Positions 28,521-37,332 of a stretch of 46,899 nt of DNA are shown here, one piece after another; position 1 is the stretch's first letter, and every line of letters begins with the position of its first letter. This DNA comes from a virus. A program made the translations under genes and the position numbers. The notes below the pieces were generated by a model. That model did not search any database. It had not been told where the DNA came from and was given only the letters and a program-made list of their open reading frames with translations. The DNA lies in IMG/VR virus record IMGVR_UViG_3300020578_000135, positions 1-46,899 of that record, one strand, 5' to 3'.

Positions 28521-29213
28521 CTACATTTTTTCCTTATCTCTTAGTCTATTTTTACTTGCAGCTATAGAAACAGCCAACCCAGCTGCAGCAGCGCTGCCAT
28601 ACAATATAGACTTCCTAGTAGCAAATTTTCTAATAACATTATATCCTGATGCGGATTTTACTTTACTTTCAAGATATTCTCTGGTTGACAGTGATGCTCC
28701 AACTGTGCTTTGAATACTAGCCTGCGGAGTTACGGCCTGTTGAATATTTTCAATAGTCGGCAGAATGCTCTTTCTCTCTAGATTTCTTGGAGTATTTTGA
28801 GCACTTTCTTCAATGGCGGACAATACTTTCTTTCTATTAAATTCCTCAAACGAATCGTCATCGAGTTTGCGACCAGAAGCACGACTGGCTTCTCGCTTAA
28901 GACGTTTATATTCTTTAGACTTCTTGCTTAGGTTTTTTAATTTTTTTCCTGCTTTAACTTTTTTTGGTTGAGGCTCATTTAATCTACGTGAAACGTTTTT
29001 TTCAGAAAAAAAGTCCTGATCTTCAGACAATTCCATCGTCGATCTTGGATCGGTTAGATCGTCTATGTCAAGTATGTTATCTCTCGGAACTCTTGAATCG
29101 TCTGCATTTAAAATATCATCTACGGTTCTAGTATTATTGCCTGGAGATAAACTATTGTCTAGAGATAAAGTATTTAAATCTATAGGGTCTACTTGCGGAT
29201 TTTTTTTAGGCAA
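28521..29213 (-). CDS. hypothetical basic protein with C-terminal membrane-like helix, 230 aa (TTG start)
   Basis: TTG start with GAGAGG at proper distance; no ATG is better placed. Residues 1-70 are acidic and disordered (many Asp and Asn), 80-115 very basic (KKVKAGKKLKNLSKKSK...), and the end holds one Ala/Gly-rich hydrophobic segment (SILYGSAAAAGLAVSIAA) with a basic tail. The layout suggests a virion or membrane-associated structural protein. Family not recognised. Confidence 0.55.
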   Translation of the reverse strand: MPKKNPQVDPIDLNTLSLDNSLSPGNNTRTVDDILNADDSRVPRDNILDIDDLTDPRSTMELSEDQDFFSEKNVSRRLNEPQPKKVKAGKKLKNLSKKSKEYKRLKREASRASGRKLDDDSFEEFNRKKVLSAIEESAQNTPRNLERKSILPTIENIQQAVTPQASIQSTVGASLSTREYLESKVKSASGYNVIRKFATRKSILYGSAAAAGLAVSIAASKNRLRDKEKM

Positions 29214-29247
29214 AAGACACCTCTCTTTGTTAGTTTAAAATAATTTA

Positions 29248-29280
29248 TTTGTTACTATTATATATGTTTATAGTAACAAA
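29248..29280. promoter_or_regulatory. 11-bp inverted repeat between divergent genes, putative operator
   Basis: TTTGTTACTAT and its exact complement ATAGTAACAAA flank 11 bases. It is centred in the 108-base gap between the divergent gene at 29213 and the holin gene at 29322. TATAAT-like sequences lie within it, so a repressor bound there could control both directions. Neither side has the T run expected of a terminator. Confidence 0.5.
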
Positions 29281-29321
29281 AAAAAACACAATGCTTAATT
29301 AATTTTTATTGGAGTATAATT

Positions 29322-29579
29322 ATGGAACAATTAAAGAATATATTACTCAGAATAGTTGCAACCTTTGCTGCATCAGGGTTGGGTGTGGTTGGTGCGGGAA
29401 CAATAGCCGGGGTGCCGATTTGGAAGGCTGTATTTATGGCTGGCATTGCTGGTGTGGCTACAGTTGTGGAAGGATTGTCGCGTGCATTCTTGGACGATGG
29501 CAAGCTCAGTGCTAAAGAAATTAACGAAGTATTCAACAAGGTGGACAAGAAGGCAAAGAAAGTCGCTGATGCAGAATGA
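29322..29579 (+). CDS. holin, 85 aa
   Basis: Two membrane helices (about 9-32 and 34-52: IVATFAASGLGVVGAGTIAG and WKAVFMAGIAGVATVV) with a short turn, then a charged cytoplasmic tail (KLSAKEINEVFNKVDKKAKK). Size, topology and its place three genes before the endolysin fit a class II holin that opens the membrane at lysis. TTGGAG precedes the ATG. Its end overlaps the lipoprotein gene (ATGA). Confidence 0.75.
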   Translation: MEQLKNILLRIVATFAASGLGVVGAGTIAGVPIWKAVFMAGIAGVATVVEGLSRAFLDDGKLSAKEINEVFNKVDKKAKKVADAE

Positions 29580-29770
29580 AAAAAGCGATAGTGACGGTGG
29601 CTATTTTGCTTTTATCTGGATGTGGATACGATGGAAGTTATCGTTACTCATGTCAAGATCCCATAAACTGGAAAAATGAAGAGTGCAATCCGCCGATATG
29701 CAAAGTTGATGGTGCGTGCTCAAAGGATCTTATTGGATTCGATTGGGAGGAAGAAACAGATGAGAAATAA
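29576..29770 (+). CDS. small phage lipoprotein, 64 aa
   Basis: Signal peptide MKKAIVTVAILLLSGC with lipobox LSGC, so Cys16 would be lipidated. The mature part (GYDGSYRYSCQDPINW, CNPPICKVDG) has four more Cys and matches a small lipoprotein seen next to lysis genes of aquatic phages. It may act like a spanin-type partner at the envelope or in superinfection exclusion. Start and end overlap its neighbours. Confidence 0.7.
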   Translation: MKKAIVTVAILLLSGCGYDGSYRYSCQDPINWKNEECNPPICKVDGACSKDLIGFDWEEETDEK

Positions 29771-30053
29771 GAAAAAATTTAGTCCAGAAGAACTTGATGC
29801 GCGTTTAAAATTTGTAGTTGGTTGCGTTCTTGCTGGAGTGCTGGCAATGACAACTGCTGGAGTACTGTATGCATTAGTTTTTGTTACTCAACCTATAGGT
29901 GTTCAATCAGAGAATGATAAGATGTTTTTCGGCGTGCTTTCAAGTGTTGCTACATTCATAACAGGAACTCTTGCCGGCTTGATGATCTCGACGGGCAGGA
30001 ATAAGCACGAGGGGGACCAGACGACCACCGAGGATAGTAGTCAGGAATCATGA
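29760..30053 (+). CDS. two-helix membrane protein, lysis cassette, 97 aa
   Basis: ATG at 29760 with GGAGGAAG upstream. A charged N-terminus (MRNKKKFSPEELDARL) precedes a long hydrophobic helix (about 17-44) and a second one (56-77), followed by an acidic tail. It may be an antiholin or second holin given its place between holin and endolysin genes. Its stop overlaps the endolysin ATG. Confidence 0.6.
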   Translation: MRNKKKFSPEELDARLKFVVGCVLAGVLAMTTAGVLYALVFVTQPIGVQSENDKMFFGVLSSVATFITGTLAGLMISTGRNKHEGDQTTTEDSSQES

Positions 30054-30745
30054 CGCAGGGGTATGTCACCGGCATAGACGTGTCCGAGTACCAGGGAGAA
30101 ATAGCCTGGAAGAAGGTCGCCTCGTTCGGGTTTGATTTTGCATACATTAGAAGCAACGTAGGCACCAAGCAGGATTCCATGCTCGAATACAACTCAAAGC
30201 GCGTAGCGAAAAACAAGATACCGTTCGGTTACTACGTGTACGTGAAGCCAGAACTCAACGCCGAGGAGCAGATATCAATTCTTCTCGAGGCACACTGCAA
30301 GTATGGGGCGAACCTCGCTCCACAGATAGATGTAGAGCACCACGGTGACCTCCACCCAAGGCACGTGAGGAAATCCGTTGACTACATCATCAAGCGTGCG
30401 ACCGAAACACTCGGGAGACCCCCAACGGTGTACAGTGGCGATTGGTTCTGGAATTCGAGGGTCAAGTCGCGCAAGCACGGCAACTGCCCGCTATGGGTGG
30501 CGAAATACGTCCAGTACTCGCATAAGCAATTTGAGCAGAACGGCGTGCCGATGAACCCCGCCGACTGGGTCGATTGGGCATTATCTTTTGAACAGCCCAA
30601 ACCACTGATGGGCTGGAAGGATTGGGACATATGGCAGTTCGCCGCTGGGTATAACAACTGCGGCAAGCGATACGGGATGGTCTCCAACGACCTTGATTTG
30701 AACATCATGAAGGCAGAATGCATGGCGAGGCTTAAGCTAGGCTAA
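30050..30745 (+). CDS. GH25 endolysin (N-acetylmuramidase), 231 aa
   Basis: GH25 fold: GIDVSEYQG (8-16) with the first catalytic Asp, AYIRSNVG, GYYVYVKP, then PQIDVE at about 91-96 with the Asp/Glu pair, and WDIWQFA near 185. It cuts the beta-1,4 bond between MurNAc and GlcNAc in peptidoglycan. There is no signal peptide, so it depends on the holin. The last 20 residues carry no separate wall-binding domain. The gene is much more GC-rich than those upstream. Confidence 0.88.
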   Translation: MTQGYVTGIDVSEYQGEIAWKKVASFGFDFAYIRSNVGTKQDSMLEYNSKRVAKNKIPFGYYVYVKPELNAEEQISILLEAHCKYGANLAPQIDVEHHGDLHPRHVRKSVDYIIKRATETLGRPPTVYSGDWFWNSRVKSRKHGNCPLWVAKYVQYSHKQFEQNGVPMNPADWVDWALSFEQPKPLMGWKDWDIWQFAAGYNNCGKRYGMVSNDLDLNIMKAECMARLKLG

Positions 30746-30772
30746 GCCCAAGAATGGTGGAAAATTCATTCA

Positions 30773-33700
30773 TTACTCCTCGTCGTTTTTTAAGACTTCA
30801 TGAATGTAATGGACGCCCAGAGCTACAGCGGTTGCAATGATAGCCATCTTTCTGGTCTCGCCAGACAATGTAACAAACATTACAAAGCTACCAGCTAGAG
30901 TAAAAGCTAATCCAGCTGTGGTTTCCCAGACTTTCTTGCCCAAACCAAACCAATTCATTTTTTTCATTTCTATACCCCCTTGCATATAGTAATCGAATAT
31001 ACTGTTTCTTGTTAAAATAATATCTTCTTCGTCGCCTTCTGGGCCTTCTATTCCACCGCCTTCTTCCTCTTCTTTTTCTAATTCTTCTTCCTTTCTAGCA
31101 GCGTCTCCAGAACCCACAGAAGCTTGACCCCCACCAGGACTACCCCCACCACCTGAAGACCCCCCAGAAGGGCTCCTGGGGCTTCCAGGGGCCCCTGTAG
31201 AAGCCGCTGCGGTGCCTATTGTGGATATTACGGTGGCAGCCGCTATGATCGTTCTGCGATCCCCTACGTCTATGCTAGAACCGGTTGGCACATACTCATC
31301 AAAGCCTTCTCCGTATATATTAATTTCTTCTTCAAAAGCTTCTTTAATTTCTTCTGGTGCCTCGGTCAAAGCTTCTGACAATTCAGACTTTTGCTCTTCG
31401 GTAAAAAGCTCTGGCTCTATAGCAGCGAATACTTCTTGGGCAGTTTCTGTAGAAACATTATTAAAGTTTTCATTTAAAATAATAGCTACGGCTACAACTG
31501 CGGCTATGGGTTCATCATCTTTTTTAGTTAAAGCCTCAATAACGTTGCCCAGACCCTCAACGGTTTTAACTGACTCAACAAGTTCTGTTGTTTTTTCTTC
31601 CGAAAGTTCTTCTAAAACTTCAACCAATTTGTCCGGTTCAACTTGTTCCACTATTTCCGCAAGCTCTTCTGAACTAGCTTCATCTATTGCGTCCAAAATT
31701 TCTTCAGTTGTTGCGTCTATTTCTATTACTACTTCATCTTGTGATGATTCTGTTTCTTCTTGTGTGGATTCTTCTTGGTCTGTTTCTTCTTGCTGTTGTT
31801 CTTCTTCTGGGGATTGTTCTGGTTCATCAGGAAGAGTCGTCGAAGTTGTCTCAGGCTCCTCAGGCTGAGGTTCCTCTTTATCATCAGGAACAGTAGTTTG
31901 TGGCAATGTTGTCGTTGTTGTGGTACTGGTTGAAGATGTCTCTGGCGGGATGGTCGTTGTTGAGGTCGTTGTTGAAGTCGTTGAAGTCGTTTCAGGAACA
32001 GTAGTTGTCGTCGTGGTCGTCGTAGCCGTTGGAACATAAACAGTTGTAGTAGTTGGGGCAACATATTCGGTAGTGGTGGTAACTGGTGGAACATAAACAG
32101 TTGTGGGCGGCACAGTTGTAGACGGAACCGTAGTTGGTGGAACAGTAGTGGGCGGCAGCGTGGTTGTCGTGGTTGTCGTGGTTGTTGTTGTTGGAGTGGG
32201 GCCGTACTCAAGAACAACACGAAGACGCTTGCCGACTCCAGGGCAGGGATCGCCAAAGCGATTGTTCGACGCCCAGACTGTGACCGTGCTTTCACCAAGA
32301 GCAATGCTGCTGACGTACGATACAGACGAAGCGGCGTGGCAATCACCAATTGTGTAGTTTCCGTTTGAACCGTTTGGAGTTCCGTAGCTTGCGAACAACA
32401 CGTCTGTAAACACGTTGCCCTGAGGAACTGTCAAGGTAAGATTGCCGTTTTCGTTTACTCCTCCCCAGACTGCATTGACAGGGACCGTGGTTGTGGTTGT
32501 GGGAGGAACGGTGGTTGTTGTTGACGTGGTTGTCGTTGTCGTAGAGGTGGTTGTCGTGGTTGTCGTGGTTGTCGTGGAGACTGGGTTTGGATCAACGACG
32601 CTCGCGACAGATGTTGAGTCGCTGATGCGCAGCATGTCGACAAAGTAGATGTCGCCGCCGCCTGAGGGAAGTGTGAAGCTCGAGATGATCTTGCCGTTGC
32701 CGTTGAAATAGATCTCTTTGTAATAGCCAGGAGCCTGGCAGGTTGAGCAGCCGGCGGTAAGAACCGAGTGGCTGATCGTAAATGACGCTGTTGTGTTGTC
32801 GGCGTATGTGACGGTGCCTGTCTCGTTGCCGTTCTTTGCACCAACGCGGAAGTAAAAGCTTCGCGGATTCAACGACGACGGAAGCGTAAATACGACAGGC
32901 TGTGCCGGATAACTTGCGTAGATTGCGTAACCTTGCGTGCCGTAGCCGTTGCTCAGGTTCGCGTAGTACCAACCGCCTTGGTTTGATGTCGTCAGGTTGC
33001 TGTTGTTGACAGTGACGGTAAGACCAGTAAGCGTTGGCCCGGGACCCTCGAATTGTTCTGTTGTCTCTGTGCCTTGACCCGCGGCGGGGATTGTCGTTGT
33101 CGTAGTGGTAGTTGTAGTAGTTGTGGTAGTGGTCGTAGTCGTAGTAGTGGTAGGCGCAACCGCATCGGTTGTTGTCACCGCAAGGGTCATTGCGACCGAG
33201 ACGCCGTCTGCGTCTACAGCGTTCACCGTTACATTCGAGGTGCCCGCCGTAACCGCCGTTATTGTTATCGTGCCCGCCGTAGCGCTTGACATGGATGCCG
33301 ATATCGAACCAAGCGGAACCACCGTCTCGTTGCTTGAAGATTTAGTGAAGGTCCACTGTGCTTGTGTGGTCGCATCATCAGCCAAAACAAATGACGCAGT
33401 TGTCGCTGTGTTTCGGACGATAGAGGCAGCAATTGTCGGCGCAGTCACCACTGTCGGAGCGGTGTTCACTCTGGCTGTTGCTGAGTAGGTGATGTTCCTC
33501 ACCTGTTGAAGGTTGTTGAGCCCACCAGTTGCGGCAGTAAAACCCCAGTAGACCTCGCCGCTGAAGTTGCTGAAGTTTGCCTCAATGTTGGCAGAGACGG
33601 CGTCGAACAACTTTTCACCCGCGTCGAGCATGTCGCCGTCATAGTTCTTGTCGAGCCAGACCGAGACCTTGTCAGTCGTTGACTCCCACAAAATTTTTGT

Positions 33701-34249
33701 TTTGCGCCACTGATTGTCTTCGAGGTTTCCGACGTCGACGGGATTCTGACCCCACTGCGAAGCGGCTATGTGGTAGACGTTCCCGTTCTTCATCAGCCCG
33801 ACGTGGTCGTTGTACGGGTCGTAAACATCGCTGTTCCAGTAGGTGTCGTACTCAACCACGAAGGACGGAGTCACGCCATGGTATCCGAGACCGCCGCCCG
33901 CGCCGCCTGCCGCCGTCGAGTTCGGTTGCATGACGAACGCCATCCCGTCCGCGCCCCAGTCCGATGCGCCGAGGTATACCTCAGCCGTGAGGCAGAAGTC
34001 GTTGGCCAGGTTGATGCGGGTCTTATTCCAGACGGCGCCGAACTGGCCGTTAGTCGCTGGAGTCAGTCGAATCGTGCCAGCATTGTCTTGCCCGACTCCG
34101 CCAAACACGAAGTTGGAAGCAGAGTAGGCGGTGTTGCAGTCACCTGTCGCTTTAACAACAGCACTGTCAAGTGATGAAAAAAAACTAAATAAAAATGCTA
34201 TTGCTACAACTAGCGATACAAAATTTCGCGCAACAAAACGTCTTTTCAA
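30773..34249 (-). CDS. large secreted, membrane-anchored multi-lectin adhesin, 1158 aa (TTG start)
   Basis: TTG start with AGGAGG. Order: signal peptide (1-35), legume-type (L-type) lectin domain about 40-255 (GADGMAFVMQ, FVVEYDTYWNSDVYDPYNDH with its Ca/Mn ligands), an Ig-like region, poly-Thr linker, a beta-sandwich domain, a second poly-Thr linker, then a SUEL/galactose-binding lectin-like domain around 590-680 (FTDVLFASYGTPNG, GDCHAA, NNRFGDPCPGVGKRLRV). More Thr-rich repeats, a long Glu-rich stretch, a Gly/Ser-rich hinge and a C-terminal hydrophobic anchor end it. The GC-rich lectin half and AT-rich anchor half differ in base use, so it may be a fusion. It could bind glycans on the host or between infected cells. 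No phage-tail motif is visible. Confidence 0.75.
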   Translation of the reverse strand: MKRRFVARNFVSLVVAIAFLFSFFSSLDSAVVKATGDCNTAYSASNFVFGGVGQDNAGTIRLTPATNGQFGAVWNKTRINLANDFCLTAEVYLGASDWGADGMAFVMQPNSTAAGGAGGGLGYHGVTPSFVVEYDTYWNSDVYDPYNDHVGLMKNGNVYHIAASQWGQNPVDVGNLEDNQWRKTKILWESTTDKVSVWLDKNYDGDMLDAGEKLFDAVSANIEANFSNFSGEVYWGFTAATGGLNNLQQVRNITYSATARVNTAPTVVTAPTIAASIVRNTATTASFVLADDATTQAQWTFTKSSSNETVVPLGSISASMSSATAGTITITAVTAGTSNVTVNAVDADGVSVAMTLAVTTTDAVAPTTTTTTTTTTTTTTTTTTTTIPAAGQGTETTEQFEGPGPTLTGLTVTVNNSNLTTSNQGGWYYANLSNGYGTQGYAIYASYPAQPVVFTLPSSLNPRSFYFRVGAKNGNETGTVTYADNTTASFTISHSVLTAGCSTCQAPGYYKEIYFNGNGKIISSFTLPSGGGDIYFVDMLRISDSTSVASVVDPNPVSTTTTTTTTTTSTTTTTTSTTTTVPPTTTTTVPVNAVWGGVNENGNLTLTVPQGNVFTDVLFASYGTPNGSNGNYTIGDCHAASSVSYVSSIALGESTVTVWASNNRFGDPCPGVGKRLRVVLEYGPTPTTTTTTTTTTTLPPTTVPPTTVPSTTVPPTTVYVPPVTTTTEYVAPTTTTVYVPTATTTTTTTTVPETTSTTSTTTSTTTIPPETSSTSTTTTTTLPQTTVPDDKEEPQPEEPETTSTTLPDEPEQSPEEEQQQEETDQEESTQEETESSQDEVVIEIDATTEEILDAIDEASSEELAEIVEQVEPDKLVEVLEELSEEKTTELVESVKTVEGLGNVIEALTKKDDEPIAAVVAVAIILNENFNNVSTETAQEVFAAIEPELFTEEQKSELSEALTEAPEEIKEAFEEEINIYGEGFDEYVPTGSSIDVGDRRTIIAAATVISTIGTAAASTGAPGSPRSPSGGSSGGGGSPGGGQASVGSGDAARKEEELEKEEEEGGGIEGPEGDEEDIILTRNSIFDYYMQGGIEMKKMNWFGLGKKVWETTAGLAFTLAGSFVMFVTLSGETRKMAIIATAVALGVHYIHEVLKNDEE

Positions 34250-34356
34250 CTTCAGCGCCTCCTAGGGGCGCACCAATTTTACATCACGCGTAATTGCACT
34301 GGCTTCACCACTGATGTATTATTGTTGTGCACGTTTGATGATGTAGGAGCACTTGT

Positions 34357-35244
34357 ATGCCAGGCGGAGTAAAAAATTGGGCTTCTGGGCAAACTCTTGA
34401 TGCCGCAGATTTAAATGACTATATTGCGAATCAAGTCATTGCAAGATTTGCAACCATAGCCGCAAGAACTGCTGCCTACGGTGTTGCTGGCGCGCCAGCA
34501 CTTCAGTCTGGTCTCTTTGCGTATGTTGAATCGACGGAGAGGTTGTATTACTACGACGGTACATCCTGGGATGAAATCGGCGCCCAAGTAGAAGATGGTG
34601 AAATAGTTACCATAAAACTTGCTGATGGTGCTGTGACCACTGTCAAACTTGCAGACGGTGCCGTGACAACTATAAAACTTGCGGACGCCAACGTAACTAC
34701 AGCAAAGATTGCTGACTCCAGCGTAACCACAGCAAAGATTGCTGATGCCAATGTAACCACGGCAAAGATTGCAGACGAGGCCGTAACATCAGCAAAAATT
34801 GCAGACGGAACAATCGTAAATGCGGACATAAATGCTGCGGCGGCTATTGCATATGGCAAACTTAATTTAAATAACTCAATAACCGTAACGGATTTAGCGA
34901 CTGGTGCGCCAAGGGCTGGATTTAGGTCTACTCAAAATTCACAAACTGGAACAACATATACGGTTGCATTATCTGACCTTGGTGCTCTTGTTGAACTAAG
35001 TAATACGAACCCAATTACCCTGACCGTTCCAGCAGAAGCAACTGTTGCTTTTGCTGTGGGAGACAGAATTGATATTTTGCAGACCAACACTGGTCAGGTG
35101 ACGGTTGTCGGAGCAACTAGCCCGACTACCGTCACGGTCAATGGATATGACGACGCCCTCAAACTCAATGGTAAATGGGCAGCAGCAACCCTAATTAAAA
35201 GAGCGACCAACAGTTGGGTTCTCATTGGCAATATTACAACATGA
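34357..35244 (+). CDS. tail-fibre protein with VTTAKIAD-type repeats, 295 aa
   Basis: TAGGAG precedes the ATG. The N-terminal 80 residues (GQTLDAADLNDYIANQVI, RLYYYDGTSWDEIG) are typical of phage fibre-attachment domains. Residues 83-150 are seven near-identical 11-residue repeats (xVTTAKIADAN), a triple-helical shaft. The C-terminal 100 residues form a beta-rich head (TLTVPAEATVAFAVGDRIDI). The next gene overlaps by ATGA. Confidence 0.8.
   Translation: MPGGVKNWASGQTLDAADLNDYIANQVIARFATIAARTAAYGVAGAPALQSGLFAYVESTERLYYYDGTSWDEIGAQVEDGEIVTIKLADGAVTTVKLADGAVTTIKLADANVTTAKIADSSVTTAKIADANVTTAKIADEAVTSAKIADGTIVNADINAAAAIAYGKLNLNNSITVTDLATGAPRAGFRSTQNSQTGTTYTVALSDLGALVELSNTNPITLTVPAEATVAFAVGDRIDILQTNTGQVTVVGATSPTTVTVNGYDDALKLNGKWAAATLIKRATNSWVLIGNITT
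34600..34812 (+). repeat. 33-bp tandem repeats in the fibre shaft
   Basis: Seven degenerate 33-base units (AAACTTGC.GA and AAGATTGC.GA cores) code the VTTAKIADAN-type repeats. Copy number can change by recombination, altering fibre length. Confidence 0.75.
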
Positions 35245-36509
35245 TTCCTGGAATAATTGATTCTTCTGGTGGGGAAATACTTGCCGCTTTTTCGGATACG
35301 TTTACCAGAGCAGACAGTACGACAATTTATACATCCACAAATAAGTGGCAAGAACTGAAGGGGGATTGGTCAATCTCTTCCAATCGTCTTGCCACTGTTG
35401 CTTCACCAGCGACTAATCCAATTGCCGTTGTGCAAACAAATACAAAGAATGCTCAAGTCCAAATTGGACAGGGCTCATCTGGATTTGGGTGGGGCGTGGC
35501 TTTTTGGGCGGTTGATGCAGACAACTACTTTATCGCCGTAACAGAAATGGCCGCTGGAAATTTTACGTTTTATACTTGTCCGACAAATACATCTGTTGTG
35601 ACTTTAATTGGTACGACATGCACATACCCAGCAAACTACGCCGCAACACCCAGCACATCGTATTCGTGTCCTTCTGGTGGAACTCTTAGTGGAACAACAT
35701 GCAATACGGTTTCGTATTCGTGCGTGTTTGGAGACCTTGATGGAACAAATTGTTATGGAGGTGGAACACTTCTTGACACTACAAACGACGTTGCAACACC
35801 TGGATGCAATCCAACAACGATAGATGATGGAATCTATTTGTCGGGCTGTGGTTGTTTTGGCTATGAAGTAGGAGACCCTGCAACCTGTAGTTGCTACAGT
35901 GGTTACAACCTTCCACCCGACCCACTATTTGGTTGCGCTTTTTACATTTGGTCACAGGGATTTTTTAACGGGGTGTGTTGGGAATTCAAAAGAAGTGGCT
36001 GTGTTTATTACCCAACAGGACAAACGCTTTATTGCCCACTTGGAACACCCGATGGAAATCGTTGCTTGCTTGGCCCAGCAACAGCGTCATATGGAAGTTA
36101 CCCAGCCACAGCAACCACAACGTATTCCTGCCCGACAAATAGTTCAATTGTCACCCTGTCTGGTTCGACATGCGTTTACCCAGCAAACTATGCGGCGACA
36201 GCAAACACTGGAACAAATTACAGCCACACCATTATTCTCAAAAAAGTCGATGCTTCTGTTCTTACCACGGTTGCTGTGTCAAGTGCTGTGGTAACTTCTA
36301 GTTCAAGCGCCAGACCTTCGTATGTAAGGGTTAATACATCTGAAGAAGGAGTAATTATATCCGCTCCGTTGGATAACGGGGGCGGAACAATGAGTCTTTC
36401 CCACACAGCCATTGGAGCAAAACGTGGTAAGAAACACGGTGTTGCACTATCATCGGTATCGGCAACAGCAGCCACAAACGTGGACAACTTCGAATATCAA
36501 CCAGCATAA
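35241..36509 (+). CDS. tail-fibre/adhesin with cysteine-rich insert, 422 aa
   Basis: Start at ATG 35241 overlapping the previous stop. Residues 15-115 and 340-420 together look like one concanavalin/LamG-type beta-sandwich (FSDTFTRADS, WGVAFWAVDADNYFIAV ... HTIILKKVDASVLTTVAVSS). Between them lie about 230 residues with over 20 Cys in EGF-like spacing. Two copies of a CPTNxSxVTL...CxYPANYAAT block bracket the insert. The receptor-binding tip seems to have gained disulphide-rich modules in a surface loop. Probably a receptor-binding protein. Confidence 0.65.
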   Translation: MIPGIIDSSGGEILAAFSDTFTRADSTTIYTSTNKWQELKGDWSISSNRLATVASPATNPIAVVQTNTKNAQVQIGQGSSGFGWGVAFWAVDADNYFIAVTEMAAGNFTFYTCPTNTSVVTLIGTTCTYPANYAATPSTSYSCPSGGTLSGTTCNTVSYSCVFGDLDGTNCYGGGTLLDTTNDVATPGCNPTTIDDGIYLSGCGCFGYEVGDPATCSCYSGYNLPPDPLFGCAFYIWSQGFFNGVCWEFKRSGCVYYPTGQTLYCPLGTPDGNRCLLGPATASYGSYPATATTTYSCPTNSSIVTLSGSTCVYPANYAATANTGTNYSHTIILKKVDASVLTTVAVSSAVVTSSSSARPSYVRVNTSEEGVIISAPLDNGGGTMSLSHTAIGAKRGKKHGVALSSVSATAATNVDNFEYQPA

Positions 36510-36520
36510 GGAGACAAATT

Positions 36521-36841
36521 ATGTCATTTAAAATTAAAGCAACCAGCAACGGACCACTCGTTGATTTTGACGATGAACTTATTGGACTTACGGACACACA
36601 GCAACTCATCGCCGCATGCGAGGCAAATGGGTCACTATTGGGCGACCTTTGGACGCACATCTCCACCGAGTTGCAGAATTCTGTTTCTGTCATTATTGAT
36701 GGAGTTTCTTCAAACATGAGCAGTGTTTCCCCGCAGAAAACCTTTGCATACATTAACTCAATACTTCAATACACAAATTTCAAAAACATTCAGTGGGCGC
36801 AGTACGTGAGGGCGCGAGACGCAGCAGCAGCAGAGGACTGA
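36521..36841 (+). CDS. small tail-associated or chaperone-like protein, 106 aa
   Basis: AAGGAGA precedes the ATG. Helical soluble protein with one Cys and no known motif; it follows the fibre gene immediately and ends in an Ala/Asp tail. A tail-fibre chaperone or minor structural role is a guess from position. Confidence 0.55.
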   Translation: MSFKIKATSNGPLVDFDDELIGLTDTQQLIAACEANGSLLGDLWTHISTELQNSVSVIIDGVSSNMSSVSPQKTFAYINSILQYTNFKNIQWAQYVRARDAAAAED

Positions 36842-36842
36842 T

Positions 36843-37028
36843 ATGGGAAAAAAGAAGAAGGTCGCCGATGGGCAACCGTTCAACGAAGTTCGTTTTAATG
36901 TGTGTCTTGCTTGCCCACGTTTCTTTAAGCCGACTGGTCAATGCAAAGAGTGTGGCTGTTTTATGCGAATAAAAACAAGATTGAAATTTGCCGAATGTCC
37001 TATTGGTAAATGGGGCAAAGAAAACTAG
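36843..37028 (+). CDS. small zinc-binding phage protein, 61 aa
   Basis: GAGGA precedes the ATG. FNVCLACPRFFKPTGQCKEC gives CxxC and CxxC pairs, GCFM and ECPIGKW follow; the CxxCP...CxxCGCF...CPIGKW pattern is seen in short proteins of many aquatic phages. One zinc ion is likely bound. Function unknown. It is the last plus-strand gene of the window. Confidence 0.7.
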   Translation: MGKKKKVADGQPFNEVRFNVCLACPRFFKPTGQCKECGCFMRIKTRLKFAECPIGKWGKEN

Positions 37029-37036
37029 ACACAAAT

Positions 37037-37321
37037 TTATAAGAAGTGTTTTGCTATTGCCGTTGAGGCAAGGACAACCCACGCGACATTGAACCAGATG
37101 ATTGTCGGGAGCGTCTTTATTGTTGATGTCAGGATGAGCGCAAGGCTCGACACCAGCGCAAATATGTAAAGCCACCACCACTGCTTACCGAACAGCAATC
37201 CAGGAATGATGATGGACAGTTTGGTGCCGAACGCCCAAGCCTCAATTGCGTTGACCTTGTTCCAGTAACTCTTCTCAAAGAATTTCTTGGATATCTGGAC
37301 AATGTCTTGTGGTGTAAGCAT
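37037..37321 (-). CDS. two- to three-pass membrane protein, 94 aa
   Basis: A polar N-terminus (MLTPQDIVQISKKFFEK) is followed by hydrophobic helices around 32-50, 49-68 and 72-90, rich in Trp and Ile. It lies at the convergent junction with the zinc-protein gene. Nothing marks it as a second holin; function unknown. Confidence 0.6.
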   Translation of the reverse strand: MLTPQDIVQISKKFFEKSYWNKVNAIEAWAFGTKLSIIIPGLLFGKQWWWLYIFALVSSLALILTSTIKTLPTIIWFNVAWVVLASTAIAKHFL

Positions 37322-37332
37322 GACTCTTTTCC

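Noticed and set aside
31212-32648. Ser- or Val-rich plus-strand frames opposite the lectin gene
   Set aside because: They are antisense shadows of poly-Thr and Glu-rich coding sequence, with no start signals.
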